Shown one piece after another: positions 9,928 to 18,558 of a stretch of DNA of 49,752 bases. The position numbers were made by a program, and so were the translations under genes. Positions within the stretch are counted from its first letter, which is position 1, and each line of letters starts with the position of its first letter. Below the pieces are notes generated by a model. It ran no database searches and was not told where the DNA came from. It saw only the letters and a program-made list of their open reading frames with translations. Origin of the DNA: Myxococcaceae bacterium (GTDB lineage Bacteria; Myxococcota; Myxococcia; Myxococcales; Myxococcaceae); NCBI GenBank assembly GCA_016926755.1, contig JAFGNZ010000268.1, positions 1-49,752 of the forward strand, in the 5' to 3' direction.

Positions 9928-10046
9928 GGAAGACGGGCGGGAAGGTACTACACCTCACGCGGACATGATCATCCTGTCTACCGTGGCAGGTAGGATGGAT
10001 CACACCCGCAGTGGCTGGATCCGGCCTGATCAGCCTCTGGAGGGGC

Positions 10047-10535
10047 TCAGATCCGGGTGAACGTCCAGCTCAGCGCGCGGCCTCCGGCGTAGGGCATCAC
10101 CCCGTGGAATGCGCGTGGATCCGCGTCGAACACCAGCGGGAGGAAGTGCCGATCCCCGTCCCACAGGGGCAGGCTCAGGATGTCCTTCACGGGGACCCAG
10201 GACAGCGTGCCCTCCGGGTTGCGCTCCAGCGGCGTGCCCGTGAAGCGATCGATGAGGAAGACGAAGCCCAGCCAGTCCTCCCCCTTGGGGCCGAAGCCGG
10301 GCCAGCTGATCGTGCCGCGCAGCCTCAGCTCCACGCACTCGATGCCCGCCTCCTCGCGGATCTCCCGGCGCATGCAGGTGACGACGTCCTCGTCCCGCTG
10401 CATCTTCCCGCCGAGGCCGTTGTACTTGCCCAGGTGCGCGTCGTCCTCGCGCGCGTTGCGGTGGATGAGGAGCACCCGCGTCCCGTCAGGGGACAGCACG
10501 TAGCCGAGGGTGCCGATGATGGGGGTGTAGGGCAT
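10047..10535 (-). CDS. NUDIX hydrolase, MTH1/8-oxo-dGTP diphosphatase-like
   Basis: The protein has 162 residues from the MPYTPI start; an in-frame ATG four codons earlier (10547) is the alternative. The Nudix box GX5EX7REUXEEXGU is complete at residues 43-65, ending REIREEAGI. The preceding KYNGLGGK and the following WPGFGPKGEDWLGFVF resemble MutT/MTH1-type enzymes that hydrolyse oxidised purine nucleoside triphosphates to monophosphates. The role would be sanitising the nucleotide pool in the cytoplasm. The exact substrate is an inference. The gene is a separate unit convergent with nothing; the hemerythrin-like gene lies 65 bases further upstream on the same strand. Confidence 0.88.
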   Translation of the reverse strand: MPYTPIIGTLGYVLSPDGTRVLLIHRNAREDDAHLGKYNGLGGKMQRDEDVVTCMRREIREEAGIECVELRLRGTISWPGFGPKGEDWLGFVFLIDRFTGTPLERNPEGTLSWVPVKDILSLPLWDGDRHFLPLVFDADPRAFHGVMPYAGGRALSWTFTRI

Positions 10536-10600
10536 GCCCCGATGCATACCCCAACCCGGCCCGAAGCCGGGCCTCGCGCTTCGCTCCCGCGCCGCGTGGC

Positions 10601-11035
10601 TCAGGCGCCGTGCACGCCGGAGGCGATGGACTCCGGCGTGAAGAGGACCAGCTCCTCGTGCTCCATGTCGATCAGGACGGCCGTGGCCATGGCCTGGATG
10701 ATCTCCCCGAGCCGCCGCGAGACCTGGATGCTGTCAACGCGCTGGAGGAAGTGGGTGAGGAGATCGCGCTGATGGAGGTGATGGTGCTTGAAGTCGCGCA
10801 GGTGCTCTGCCCACCGGGGGCTGCCGCCACGGCTGAGCGCGGCGAGGTGCCTCTCCTCGGACTCCATGTGGCGCGTGAGCTCGGCGGCGAGCTGGTGGGC
10901 CCCCTCGCGGAGGGCCGGCTCCGCGGAGACATCTTCCGCGGAGACCCTTTCGGCCAGCGTGGACACGTTGATCAGGATGCGGCGCAGGCCGCTGTGCTCC
11001 GAGAGGATCTCCTTCTTGATCGACTCCATCTTCAT
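10601..11035 (-). CDS. Hemerythrin-like (HHE) metal-binding protein
   Basis: The 144-residue all-helical protein has the His/Glu pattern of the hemerythrin HHE family. His14 follows the first helix, H56-x3-E60 (RHMESEERH) lies in the second, a HHHLH cluster at 84-88 in the third, and H126-E-E (MEHEELVLF) in the fourth. This set can bind a di-iron centre, giving O2, NO or redox sensing or iron storage. The start MKMESIKK at 11035 is chosen because it begins the first helix and is preceded by a purine-rich stretch; the longer form to 11116 adds a Pro/Arg-rich tail. The protein is probably cytoplasmic and single-domain. Confidence 0.8.
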   Translation of the reverse strand: MKMESIKKEILSEHSGLRRILINVSTLAERVSAEDVSAEPALREGAHQLAAELTRHMESEERHLAALSRGGSPRWAEHLRDFKHHHLHQRDLLTHFLQRVDSIQVSRRLGEIIQAMATAVLIDMEHEELVLFTPESIASGVHGA

Positions 11036-11223
11036 GATGCGTGAATCCCTTCTTCCGGGCTCTGGCCCCGGTCTATGCCCCCGTTCGAGAGGGAAGCGTT
11101 GCAAGGGGTGGGCCACGGCGCCCGCTGAGCTCCCTGGGAGGAGGGCCGAGGGGCCGCGCGACGAAAAATCTGCGGGGAGCGCGCTCGTGCCTGCGTATTC
11201 TGCGGCACAGCCAAGGAGGGTAC

Positions 11224-11445
11224 GTGGGAATCGGCCGGATCTTGGGAGTGATGCTCGCCGTTGCGGGGGCCGTGGTGCTGTGGTCCGGGATGAAGGCGAG
11301 GGACTCGTTGACGGAGCGGGCCACCGCGGCGCTCACCGGACGCAACACCGACCGCACCACCTGGGAGATCGCGGGCGGCGGCGCGGCGGTGGCCGGGGGC
11401 GTCCTGTTGATGCTCTTCGGCGGAGGCGGGCGCCGGCGGCGGTAG
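11224..11445 (+). CDS. DUF3185-like two-helix membrane protein
   Basis: The protein has 73 residues from a GTG start with a strong AAGGAGG four bases upstream. An in-frame ATG at 11041 would add an implausible Arg/Gly-rich segment. Two hydrophobic helices (ILGVMLAVAGAVVLWSGM and AGGGAAVAGGVLLMLF) flank a short polar segment, TALTGRNTDRTTWE. The helix, then TGR-xTD-xTTW, then helix layout matches DUF3185 small membrane proteins. Function is unknown. The gene is divergent from the hemerythrin-like gene. Confidence 0.65.
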   Translation: MGIGRILGVMLAVAGAVVLWSGMKARDSLTERATAALTGRNTDRTTWEIAGGGAAVAGGVLLMLFGGGGRRRR

Positions 11446-11546
11446 GCCGTGCTCGAGGGGAGTAGGGGATCCTGAGGGATTGTGGGTGTGGCTGATCGGG
11501 TCCTGGCCGGGTCTTCCCGCGCAGACCCCACACCGGAGATCCCCGA

Positions 11547-12950
11547 ATGCTGAAGCGAATCGTACCTGCGCTCCTGGCGCTGCTGGGCACGGCTTGCGGC
11601 GACGACAACGAGTGCAAGCTGGATGATCCGAAGTCGTGCTCGGAGGAGCGGGTCTGCGAGCGGGTGAGCGGCCAGGAGCAGGCGAGGTGCTTCGCGCCCT
11701 TGCAGCTCCAGGGCAAGGTGTTCGATCTGTCCTCGGGCGCGGCGGTCGCGAACGCGGAGCTCACCGCGCTGGACATCAATGGCGCTCCCGTGACGGGCGT
11801 GGCGGTGAGCGGCGCGGACGGCCGGTACTCGCTGCGCATCCCGACGGAGCGCTCGGATGACAAGGGCACTCCGGTGGGGGCGCGGCTGACGCTGCGGGCC
11901 GGCGCGCAGGACTACCAGCCGTTCCCGGCCGGCCTGCGCGTGGCGCTGCCCATCGACACGGCGGCGGCCGCGAGCGCGGGTGAGGAGGAGCCCTGGGTGT
12001 TCTCCTCGGCGCAGACGGACGTGGGGCTGATCGCGGTGGAGGATGGGGCGCGGGGGCGCCCCGCGGTGTCCGGCACCGTCGAGGTGGCGCAGGGCCAGTC
12101 GGCGCTCGTCGTGATCGAGGGCAACGGCAGGGTGTACTCGGCCGTCGCCGACACCTCGGGACAGTGGAAGGTGTTCAACGTGGAGCCGGACGGCGGGTAC
12201 CAGGCCCAGGCGTACGTGAAGGGCGCCAACTACACGCCCGCGGACGTCACGGTGCAGGCGGGGGTGCAGAAGACGGGCGTGGCCATCCGGAAGGCCGGGG
12301 CCTCGAGCGCCACGCTGAGCGGTGACATCAACCTCGTCGCGGGGGCCAACGGGGCGGGCACCAGCGTGGTGATGGTCGTGGAGAGCACCTTCAACGAGGC
12401 GCTGGTCCGTGGCGAGGTGCCGCCGGGACTGCGCGCGCCGGAGCCGGGCATCGCTCCGAACATCACCGGCGCGTTCTCCATCACCGGCGTCCCGGATGGG
12501 AAGTACGTGGTGCTGGCGGCCTTCGAGAACGACGGCAATGTGCGCGATCCCGACCCGAACATCTCCGGCACGCAGATCGCCCGCATCACCGTGGCCAACG
12601 GCACGCCGAGCGCCAGCCCGTCCTTCAAGGTGACGGGCGCCATCCAGATGGTGGGGCCCGGCGCGGGCGAGTCCAGCGAGGAGGTGGTGGGCACGCCGAA
12701 GTTCACCTGGAAGCCCTACTCCAGCGCCAAGCTCTATGAGCTGCGTGTGTTCGACGTACAGGGCAACAAGGTCTGGGAGAACACCTCGATCTCCGACGTG
12801 AAGAACGCCGAGGGCAACATCGAGGTGAGCTACGCGGGCTCGGCGCTGACTCCGGGCGTGATCCATCAGTGGCGCGCCACCGCGAAGGGCCAGGCGGGCA
12901 ACCCCATCTCCGTGACCGAGGAGCTCCGCGGCCTGTTCACCGTGAAGTAG
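11547..12950 (+). CDS. Surface lipoprotein with carboxypeptidase-regulatory-like domains
   Basis: The 467-residue protein opens with a lipoprotein signal peptide; the lipobox LGTAC puts the lipidated cysteine at residue 17. CGDDNECK follows, a Cys-rich N-terminal linker typical of myxobacterial lipoproteins. Residues ~50-130 (GKVFDLSSGAAVANAELTAL, GADGRYSLRIP) look like a carboxypeptidase regulatory-like (transthyretin/Ig-like) module. Similar modules recur near residues 170-240 and 300-350. The C-terminal ~90 residues (KFTWKPYSSAKLYELRVFD) resemble an FN3-like domain. No enzyme motif is seen. It is probably an adhesive or structural surface protein. The next gene starts 38 bases downstream. 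Confidence 0.75.
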   Translation: MLKRIVPALLALLGTACGDDNECKLDDPKSCSEERVCERVSGQEQARCFAPLQLQGKVFDLSSGAAVANAELTALDINGAPVTGVAVSGADGRYSLRIPTERSDDKGTPVGARLTLRAGAQDYQPFPAGLRVALPIDTAAAASAGEEEPWVFSSAQTDVGLIAVEDGARGRPAVSGTVEVAQGQSALVVIEGNGRVYSAVADTSGQWKVFNVEPDGGYQAQAYVKGANYTPADVTVQAGVQKTGVAIRKAGASSATLSGDINLVAGANGAGTSVVMVVESTFNEALVRGEVPPGLRAPEPGIAPNITGAFSITGVPDGKYVVLAAFENDGNVRDPDPNISGTQIARITVANGTPSASPSFKVTGAIQMVGPGAGESSEEVVGTPKFTWKPYSSAKLYELRVFDVQGNKVWENTSISDVKNAEGNIEVSYAGSALTPGVIHQWRATAKGQAGNPISVTEELRGLFTVK

Positions 12951-12988
12951 TTGAGCCTCCGGGACGGCAGTGCCATGGTCGCCGGGCC

Positions 12989-15784
12989 ATGAAGCGCTTC
13001 CTGCCATTCCTTGCCCTGATCTCCTGTGCCACTCCGTCCTCCACCGGACCCACCCCGGAGCCTGAGTCGGCCGCCGCCACCTCGAAGGTGACCCTGCTGC
13101 CCGAAGAGGTGCGGCTGGCCGAGCTGCGCCAGCTCACCTTCGGCGGCGAGAACGCCGAGGCCTACTGGTCCTTCGACGGCAAGCAGCTCTCCTTCCAGGC
13201 GAGCCGCGGCGACATGGGCTGTGACCGCATCTTCCGCATGACGGTGGATCCGGTGGCCGAGGCCCAGGTCTCCAGCGGCAAGGGCGCCACGACGTGCGCG
13301 CACTTCCTGCCCGGGGACAAGGAGCTGATCTTCGCCTCGACGCACCCGAGTGGAGACGCGTGCCCGCCCAAGCCCGATCACTCGATGGGCTACGTCTGGG
13401 CGATCTACGACTCGTACGACATCTTCAAGGTGGGCGCCGATGGCAGCGGGCTGACGCGGCTGACGGAGGCCCCCGGCTACGACGCGGAGGGCACGGTCTG
13501 CGCCAGGGACGGCTCCATCGTCTTCACCTCGACGCGCGACGGAGACCTCGAGCTGTACCGCATGGACAAGGATGGCAAGAACGTGCGCCGGCTGACCCAC
13601 TCGCCGGGCTACGACGGGGGCGCGTTCTTCAACGCCGACTGCACGAAGATCGTCTGGCGCGCCTCGCGGCCCCAGCCGGGCAAGGCGCTCGAGGACTACC
13701 AGGCCCTGCTGGCGCGCGGGCTCGTGCGGCCCTCGAAGCTCGAGCTGTACGTCGCCAACGCCGATGGCTCCGACGCCCGGCAGATCACCTGGCTGGACTC
13801 GGCCGCGTTCGCGCCCTTCTTCCACCCGAACGGCAAGCGCATCCTCTTCTCGACGAACTACGGAGACCCGAAGGGCCGCGAGTTCGACATCTATGCCGTG
13901 GACATCGACGGCTCGAACCTGGAGCGCATCACCCACGCGCCGGGCTTCGACGGCTTCCCCATGTTCTCCCCCGACGGCAAGTGGCTGGCCTTCTCCAGCA
14001 ACCGCTCCACCGCCCCTGGGCAGCACGACACCAACATCTTCCTCGCGCGCTGGGTGGAGGACGCGAAGCCGGCCGCGCCCATCGCCGAGACCGCCGTGGA
14101 CCGGGTGGCCAGGGACGTCTCCTTCCTCGCCGCTCCGGAGCGGGAGGGGCGCGGCATCGGCACCTCTGGCATCGACGCGGCGGGCGCCCACGTGGAGGCG
14201 CGCTTCCAGGCCCTGGGGCTGAAGCCCGCGGGGGACAGCGGCTCCTTCCGCCAGTCGTTCCCGGTGACCACCGCGGTGAAGATCGGCCCGAAGACCCAGG
14301 TGAGGCTGGGCGGCACCGTCCTCCCGGGTGATGCGTACACGGCGCTCGGGTTCTCCGCGCAGGGCGTGGCGCAGGCGCCGCTGGTGCTCGCCGGCTATGG
14401 GATCTCCGAGCCCTCCCTGAAGGTGGATGACTACGAGCAGCTCGACGTGAAGGGGAAGATCGTGGTGGTGCGGCGCTTCGTGCCCGACTCCCCCGCCTTC
14501 TCCGAGACCGATGCGCAGCGCCGTCACGGGGATCTGCGCCACAAGGCCTGGACGGCGCGCGAGAAGGGGGCCAAGGCGCTCGTCGTCGTCGACTGGCCGG
14601 CGCCGCCTTCCCCGGCGCCGAAGGACTGGAAGCTGCCGTCCGAGGCGTCGCTGCCGGCGCTCGCCTCCGAGGGCCCCAGCGACGCCGGCATCCCGGTGGT
14701 GATCGTCAAGCGCGCCGCGCTCGAGCCGCTGATGGGCAAGCTGACCGAGGGCAAGCGCGTGGACGCGCGGCTCGAGGTGCACCTCGACTTCGAGCGGCGC
14801 CCGGCGTTCAACGTGGCCGGGCTGCTCGAGGCGGGCGCGCGCAAGCTGCCGGGGGCGATCGTGATCGGCGCCCACTATGATCACCTGGGCTTCGGCGGGC
14901 GCTACTCGCTCTCGCCCGACAAGCATGAGCCCCACGTCGGCGCGGACGACAACGCCTCCGGAGTGGCCGCGCTGCTCGAGATCGCCCGCTCCCTCTCGGA
15001 GCACCGCGCGCAGCTGGAGCGCGACGTGCTCTTCGTGGCCTTCTCCGGAGAGGAGACAGGGCTGCTCGGGTCGACCCACTTCACGCGCCTGCGCGGTGAC
15101 ACGGGCATGAAGGAGATCGCCGCCATGCTGAACCTGGACATGGTGGGGCGGCTGCGGACGAGCGGGCTGTCGGTGCTCGGGGCCGAGTCCGCCGCGGAGT
15201 GGGGCCCGCTCATCGCCGCCGCCTGCGAGAAGGCGCGAGTGGGGTGCTCGCCCAGCGGAGATGGCTACGGCCCGAGCGATCACTCGCCGTTCTACGCGTC
15301 GGGCGTCCCGGTGCTGCACTTCTTCACGGGCGCCCACTCCGACTACCACAAGCCCACGGACCTGCCCGGCGCCGTCAACGCCGCGGGCGCGGTGCAGGTG
15401 GCTCGCATCGTCTCCTCCATCGTCCAGGGGCTCGGCGAGAGGGCCACGCTCACCTACCGGAAGGTGCGCTCGCCAGCGCCGCGCGGCGACATGCGCAGCT
15501 TCAACGCCTCGCTCGGGACCATTCCAGACTACGCGGGGCTGCCCGGGGGCCAGAAGGGGATGATGTTGGCGGGCGTGCGCGGGGGCGGCGCGGCGGAGCA
15601 GGCCGGCATGCAGCGCGGTGACATCATCGTGAAGCTCGGCACGCACCCCATCGGCGGCGTGGAGGATCTGATGTACGTGCTCAACGCCTCCAAGCCCGGC
15701 GAGACGGTGACGGCGGTGATCCTCCGCGACGGCAAGGAGCTCAAGCTCGAGGTGACCTTCCAGGAGAGCAAGAGGCCCCGCTGA
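12989..15784 (+). CDS. M28 metallopeptidase lipoprotein with TolB-like propeller and PDZ domain
   Basis: The 931-residue protein starts at MKRFLPFLALISC, a lipoprotein-type signal with Cys13. Residues ~45-365 hold TolB/PD40 propeller repeats (AYWSFDGKQLSFQ, FSPDGKWLAFSSN). Residues ~370-610 hold an inserted PA-like region. Residues ~615-820 are an M28 aminopeptidase domain. Its dizinc ligands are visible: His in GAHYDHLG, bridging Asp in GADDNASG, catalytic Glu and Glu ligand in FSGEETGLLGS, Asp in LNLDMVGR, and His in SDYHKPTD. Residues ~840-931 form a PDZ domain (GAAEQAGMQRGDIIVKLG). It should be an exported peptidase that removes N-terminal residues from peptides. The in-frame start at 12869 would lie inside the upstream gene and is rejected. 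Confidence 0.9.
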   Translation: MKRFLPFLALISCATPSSTGPTPEPESAAATSKVTLLPEEVRLAELRQLTFGGENAEAYWSFDGKQLSFQASRGDMGCDRIFRMTVDPVAEAQVSSGKGATTCAHFLPGDKELIFASTHPSGDACPPKPDHSMGYVWAIYDSYDIFKVGADGSGLTRLTEAPGYDAEGTVCARDGSIVFTSTRDGDLELYRMDKDGKNVRRLTHSPGYDGGAFFNADCTKIVWRASRPQPGKALEDYQALLARGLVRPSKLELYVANADGSDARQITWLDSAAFAPFFHPNGKRILFSTNYGDPKGREFDIYAVDIDGSNLERITHAPGFDGFPMFSPDGKWLAFSSNRSTAPGQHDTNIFLARWVEDAKPAAPIAETAVDRVARDVSFLAAPEREGRGIGTSGIDAAGAHVEARFQALGLKPAGDSGSFRQSFPVTTAVKIGPKTQVRLGGTVLPGDAYTALGFSAQGVAQAPLVLAGYGISEPSLKVDDYEQLDVKGKIVVVRRFVPDSPAFSETDAQRRHGDLRHKAWTAREKGAKALVVVDWPAPPSPAPKDWKLPSEASLPALASEGPSDAGIPVVIVKRAALEPLMGKLTEGKRVDARLEVHLDFERRPAFNVAGLLEAGARKLPGAIVIGAHYDHLGFGGRYSLSPDKHEPHVGADDNASGVAALLEIARSLSEHRAQLERDVLFVAFSGEETGLLGSTHFTRLRGDTGMKEIAAMLNLDMVGRLRTSGLSVLGAESAAEWGPLIAAACEKARVGCSPSGDGYGPSDHSPFYASGVPVLHFFTGAHSDYHKPTDLPGAVNAAGAVQVARIVSSIVQGLGERATLTYRKVRSPAPRGDMRSFNASLGTIPDYAGLPGGQKGMMLAGVRGGGAAEQAGMQRGDIIVKLGTHPIGGVEDLMYVLNASKPGETVTAVILRDGKELKLEVTFQESKRPR

Positions 15785-15883
15785 CCCAGGGGGCTCCCAT
15801 GATTGTATGGGGATGTGGTAAGATTGACGTGTGGCAAGGGTGGTATGGATCCACCCCAGGTTCACTCATCACCGAGGAAGCCC

Positions 15884-16087
15884 ATGCCGGATTATTCGAA
15901 GCCTCAGAACCCCTCCCGCGCGGCCAAGGTCTACGCGGCACTCCAGGGTGATGATGAGTTCAGCGTGTTCTCCATGGATCCGCGCAGGCCGGTGGTCGAT
16001 CTGAACCTCAAGGAGAACGTCACCCCCGTGGCCACGCCGCTGTCGCGCTCGATCGTGCGCCTGTTCCGCAAGATCTTCGGCGAGTAG
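15884..16087 (+). CDS. Small protein of unknown function (67 residues)
   Basis: ATG at 15884 is preceded by GAGGAAG at a good distance. The protein is soluble and polar, with a C-terminal basic amphipathic helix (SRSIVRLFRKIFGE). I recognise no family. GC-biased codon use and the ribosome site support it being real. It sits alone between the peptidase and lipase genes on the same strand, about 100 bases from the first and 134 from the second. Confidence 0.5.
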   Translation: MPDYSKPQNPSRAAKVYAALQGDDEFSVFSMDPRRPVVDLNLKENVTPVATPLSRSIVRLFRKIFGE

Positions 16088-16221
16088 GGCCAGCCCGCGT
16101 CGCTCCTGGACGCACCTGTGGGAAGTGAAGGCCCGGTTGATTCTCGAATCATGAGAGCTTCACACCGGGTATCATCTTCGAGTCCCCCGCGGGACAATCC
16201 CCCTACGTCAGGAGCAGGCGC

Positions 16222-17331
16222 ATGAGTGCAGTGAGAATCGCGCTCGCAGTATTGGTGTCTGGAGCCCTCGGGCTCTCCACTGGAGCCCAGGCTGGCGCGG
16301 CGAAGACGACCTATCCGGTCGTGTTTGCGCACGGCATGGGCGGTTTCAACAACCTCCTCGGGTATGACTACTGGGGCGACGACTACGGCACCTTCGTCGG
16401 AGATCCGTGCTCCTTCCTCGAGATCGGCTGCAACGAGGACATCGCCGGCAACCAGAAGGCCTACGTCGCCCAGGTGCAGGCGTTCCAGTCCTCGGAGGTG
16501 CGTGGCCTGGATCTGGCCAATGACGTCGAGGGCTTCATGGCCACCGCGGGCGCGTCCCACGTGAACCTCATCGGGCACTCGCAGGGCGGCATCGACGTGC
16601 GCAAGGCGGCGCGGGTGCTGTACGAGCGGCGCGGGTACACCGTCGTCCGGGTGCTCATCAGCGTGTCCTCGCCTCACCGCGGCTCGCCGGTGGCCAAGTA
16701 CATCCTCGGCCTGAACCCCGGCGTCACCAGCGTCATCGCCGCGCTGGCGACGTACTACGGCGACGTCATCTACCAGTCGGGCAATGACGCCTACGCGGGC
16801 GCCAAGCAGCTCATCTACGACGACGCGGATCCCAATGACGGGAAGGTGACGGGCATGAAGGCGTTCAACGCCGCCTACCCGGTGGATGCGCGGTTCGCCG
16901 CGCGCTACGCGTCGCTCATCACCGCGCAGAACGGGCTGAGCGTGAACCCGGCGCTCTACCTGCTGAGCGAGTTCCTCTTCGACATCGACGGGGACGGGGC
17001 CTGCACGGACGACTGTGACAACGACGGGGCCTGGGGCAAGGGCGACGGCATCCGCAACGAGGCGGATGACGACGGGCTGGTGGGCCTCAACTCCCAGCAG
17101 ATGGGCTACCGGCTCAAGTACACCGAGCACTTGCTCGGCTTCGACTCGGTGGGCACTGACAGCGACCGCGGCTACGTGAGCAACCTGAACGCGCCGGGGA
17201 CCACGCAGGCCTCCTCCACGGCGAGCGTCATCGGCCAGGATCACTTGGACGTGGTGGGCGTGGGGCCGGACACCTTCGATGAGCCGGAGTTCTACGCCGC
17301 CATCATCGACTACATCGCCGCCTACGACTGA
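16222..17331 (+). CDS. Secreted triacylglycerol lipase (alpha/beta hydrolase)
   Basis: The 369-residue protein has a Sec signal peptide (about residues 1-26, ending in AQAGA). VVFAHGMGG is the oxyanion loop, and the nucleophile elbow GHSQGG has Ser120. SSPHRGSPVAKY follows as in Pseudomonas/Burkholderia lipases. A late DHLDVVG supplies the likely catalytic His, with an Asp upstream. The enzyme should hydrolyse long-chain triacylglycerols outside the cell. Residues ~254-285 hold an unusual Asp-rich segment (DIDGDGACTDDCDNDG) like calcium-binding thrombospondin-type loops, an addition to the usual lipase Ca2+ site. No lipase foldase gene is adjacent. The start is supported by AGGAGC upstream. 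Confidence 0.88.
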   Translation: MSAVRIALAVLVSGALGLSTGAQAGAAKTTYPVVFAHGMGGFNNLLGYDYWGDDYGTFVGDPCSFLEIGCNEDIAGNQKAYVAQVQAFQSSEVRGLDLANDVEGFMATAGASHVNLIGHSQGGIDVRKAARVLYERRGYTVVRVLISVSSPHRGSPVAKYILGLNPGVTSVIAALATYYGDVIYQSGNDAYAGAKQLIYDDADPNDGKVTGMKAFNAAYPVDARFAARYASLITAQNGLSVNPALYLLSEFLFDIDGDGACTDDCDNDGAWGKGDGIRNEADDDGLVGLNSQQMGYRLKYTEHLLGFDSVGTDSDRGYVSNLNAPGTTQASSTASVIGQDHLDVVGVGPDTFDEPEFYAAIIDYIAAYD

Positions 17332-17343
17332 GGCGGCCCGGTT

Positions 17344-17377
17344 GCTCCTCTGCCTCCATGCTCGGAGGCAGGGGAGC
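17344..17377. terminator. 14-bp hairpin between convergent lipase and ATP-grasp genes
   Basis: GCTCCTCTGCCTCC pairs with GGAGGCAGGGGAGC (one G-U pair) around ATGCTC. It lies 12 bases after the lipase stop and about 85 bases after the ATP-grasp stop on the other strand, so it could serve both. Confidence 0.7.
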
Positions 17378-17461
17378 GCGCGCTGTGCGCGCCGCACCCG
17401 TCCGTCGAGTTCATCACCTCGGACGGAGCGCGCCACCCGGCCATCGGTGACGGAAGGCAGG

Positions 17462-18427
17462 TCAGCGCTTCTCGGAGGCCTCCGCTCGCCGAGCGCCCTC
17501 GATGATGTAGCGGGCCAGGGCGGCGGTGATGGCGTGCCCCAGCTTGTACTCGACGTCGTAGTACATGGGGGAGCTGTTCAGCTCGAGGAACACGTACTGG
17601 TCGCCCTGGTGCTTGATGTCGATGCCAGCGAAGTGCAGCCCGCACAGGCGCGCGGCCTTGCGGCACTGCTCCTCCACGGCGGCCGGCAGCTTCACCTCGC
17701 GGTACGTCGCCTCTCCCGACTTGTAGGCGGGGTCCGCCCGGAAATCGAGGTGCTGCTCGGGGGTGACGATGGCCACGCTGGAGACGATCTCGTCGCCCAC
17801 CAGCATCACCCGCAGATCATCCCCGGGGACGCACTCCTGGAAGGTGACGGGCGAGCGGGTGATCGCATCGAGTGACGCGAGCGCCTCCTCACCCAGGCGC
17901 TGGGTGATGGCTCCGCCCATCACGGGCTTGTAGATGACGTCCTTCACCTCGGCGTGGAAGGCGCGCACGCGCTCGGGATCATTGGAGATGAGCGTGCGGG
18001 GCACCCGGGCGCCCGAGGAGCGCAGGGCGTGGAGCTGGAAGGGCTTGAACTGGAGGACGCTGGCGGCGTGAGGGGGGTTCACCAGCATGGCGCCCTGGTG
18101 CTGGAGCTTGAGCAGCCAGGAGAGGAACACGGACGCGCGCTCGCGCGACTGCATGTAGTTCACGTACCAGTCGTCATAGAGGACGATCTCGTCGTCGCGC
18201 TGCAGCGTCGGCACGTGGGGCAGGGGGATGAAGCGCAGGAAGAAGCCGCGCAGGTCATCCATGCACTGGCGCCGGTAGAAGATGCTGCCGTCGTCGAAGG
18301 AGAGCGGCAGGCCCTGGTCCAGCGCGTCGCTCTCGATGATGACGCTGTCCACGCCGAGCGCCTTGGCCTCTCGGGCCAGGGACTGGCCCTGCAGATCGGT
18401 GCTGGCGCCGAAGATGCCGATTCTCAA
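17462..18427 (-). CDS. ATP-grasp peptide ligase, candidate graspetide macrocyclase
   Basis: The 321-residue protein starts with TTG, with GGGAG eight bases upstream; the reading begins directly with the first strand (MRIGIFGAS). The N-terminal pre-ATP-grasp region is followed by NPPHAASVLQFKPFQLHAL, then VIYKPVMGGAITQRLG (nucleotide-binding lysine and glycine loop), and FQECVPGDDLRVMLVG. The C-terminal metal-binding ELNSSP motif comes near residue 286. RimK, cyanophycin-type and MvdC/MvdD/PsnB-type enzymes share this fold and activate carboxylates as acyl phosphates. Its length matches graspetide ligases. The divergent neighbour, 131 bases away, encodes a repeat protein rich in Thr and Glu-Glu, which is how ring-forming precursors look. 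Ligase activity is well supported; macrocyclisation is an inference from context. Confidence 0.8.
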   Translation of the reverse strand: MRIGIFGASTDLQGQSLAREAKALGVDSVIIESDALDQGLPLSFDDGSIFYRRQCMDDLRGFFLRFIPLPHVPTLQRDDEIVLYDDWYVNYMQSRERASVFLSWLLKLQHQGAMLVNPPHAASVLQFKPFQLHALRSSGARVPRTLISNDPERVRAFHAEVKDVIYKPVMGGAITQRLGEEALASLDAITRSPVTFQECVPGDDLRVMLVGDEIVSSVAIVTPEQHLDFRADPAYKSGEATYREVKLPAAVEEQCRKAARLCGLHFAGIDIKHQGDQYVFLELNSSPMYYDVEYKLGHAITAALARYIIEGARRAEASEKR

Positions 18428-18558
18428 GGCGAAAACTCCCGGGAAGGAAAATTCGTCATGTGGGTCTGCAACTTTCTTTTGGATACCAGGAAAATCATTC
18501 TGGCGAGACTGTTTTTCAACCCGGATCCAAGGCGCGGTCAGGCCTGCTCGAGGATGCC
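18428..18558. promoter_or_regulatory. Divergent promoter region of the graspetide-like pair
   Basis: This 131-base gap is clearly more AT-rich than its surroundings (runs such as GGAAAATTC, CTTTCTTTTGG and CTGTTTTTCAA). It separates the divergent ATP-grasp and precursor genes, so both promoters should lie here. I could not assign a -35/-10 pair with confidence. Confidence 0.45.

Noticed and set aside
12866-15865. A 999-codon frame antisense to the peptidase gene
   Set aside because: It is rich in His, Arg and Leu with no motifs and no ribosome site; the plus-strand frame has the complete M28 site.
18510-18526. Sigma-54-like promoter (TGGCGAGACTG...) before the precursor gene
   Set aside because: The TGGC half fits, but the -12 GC is missing (TTTTT instead of TTGC).
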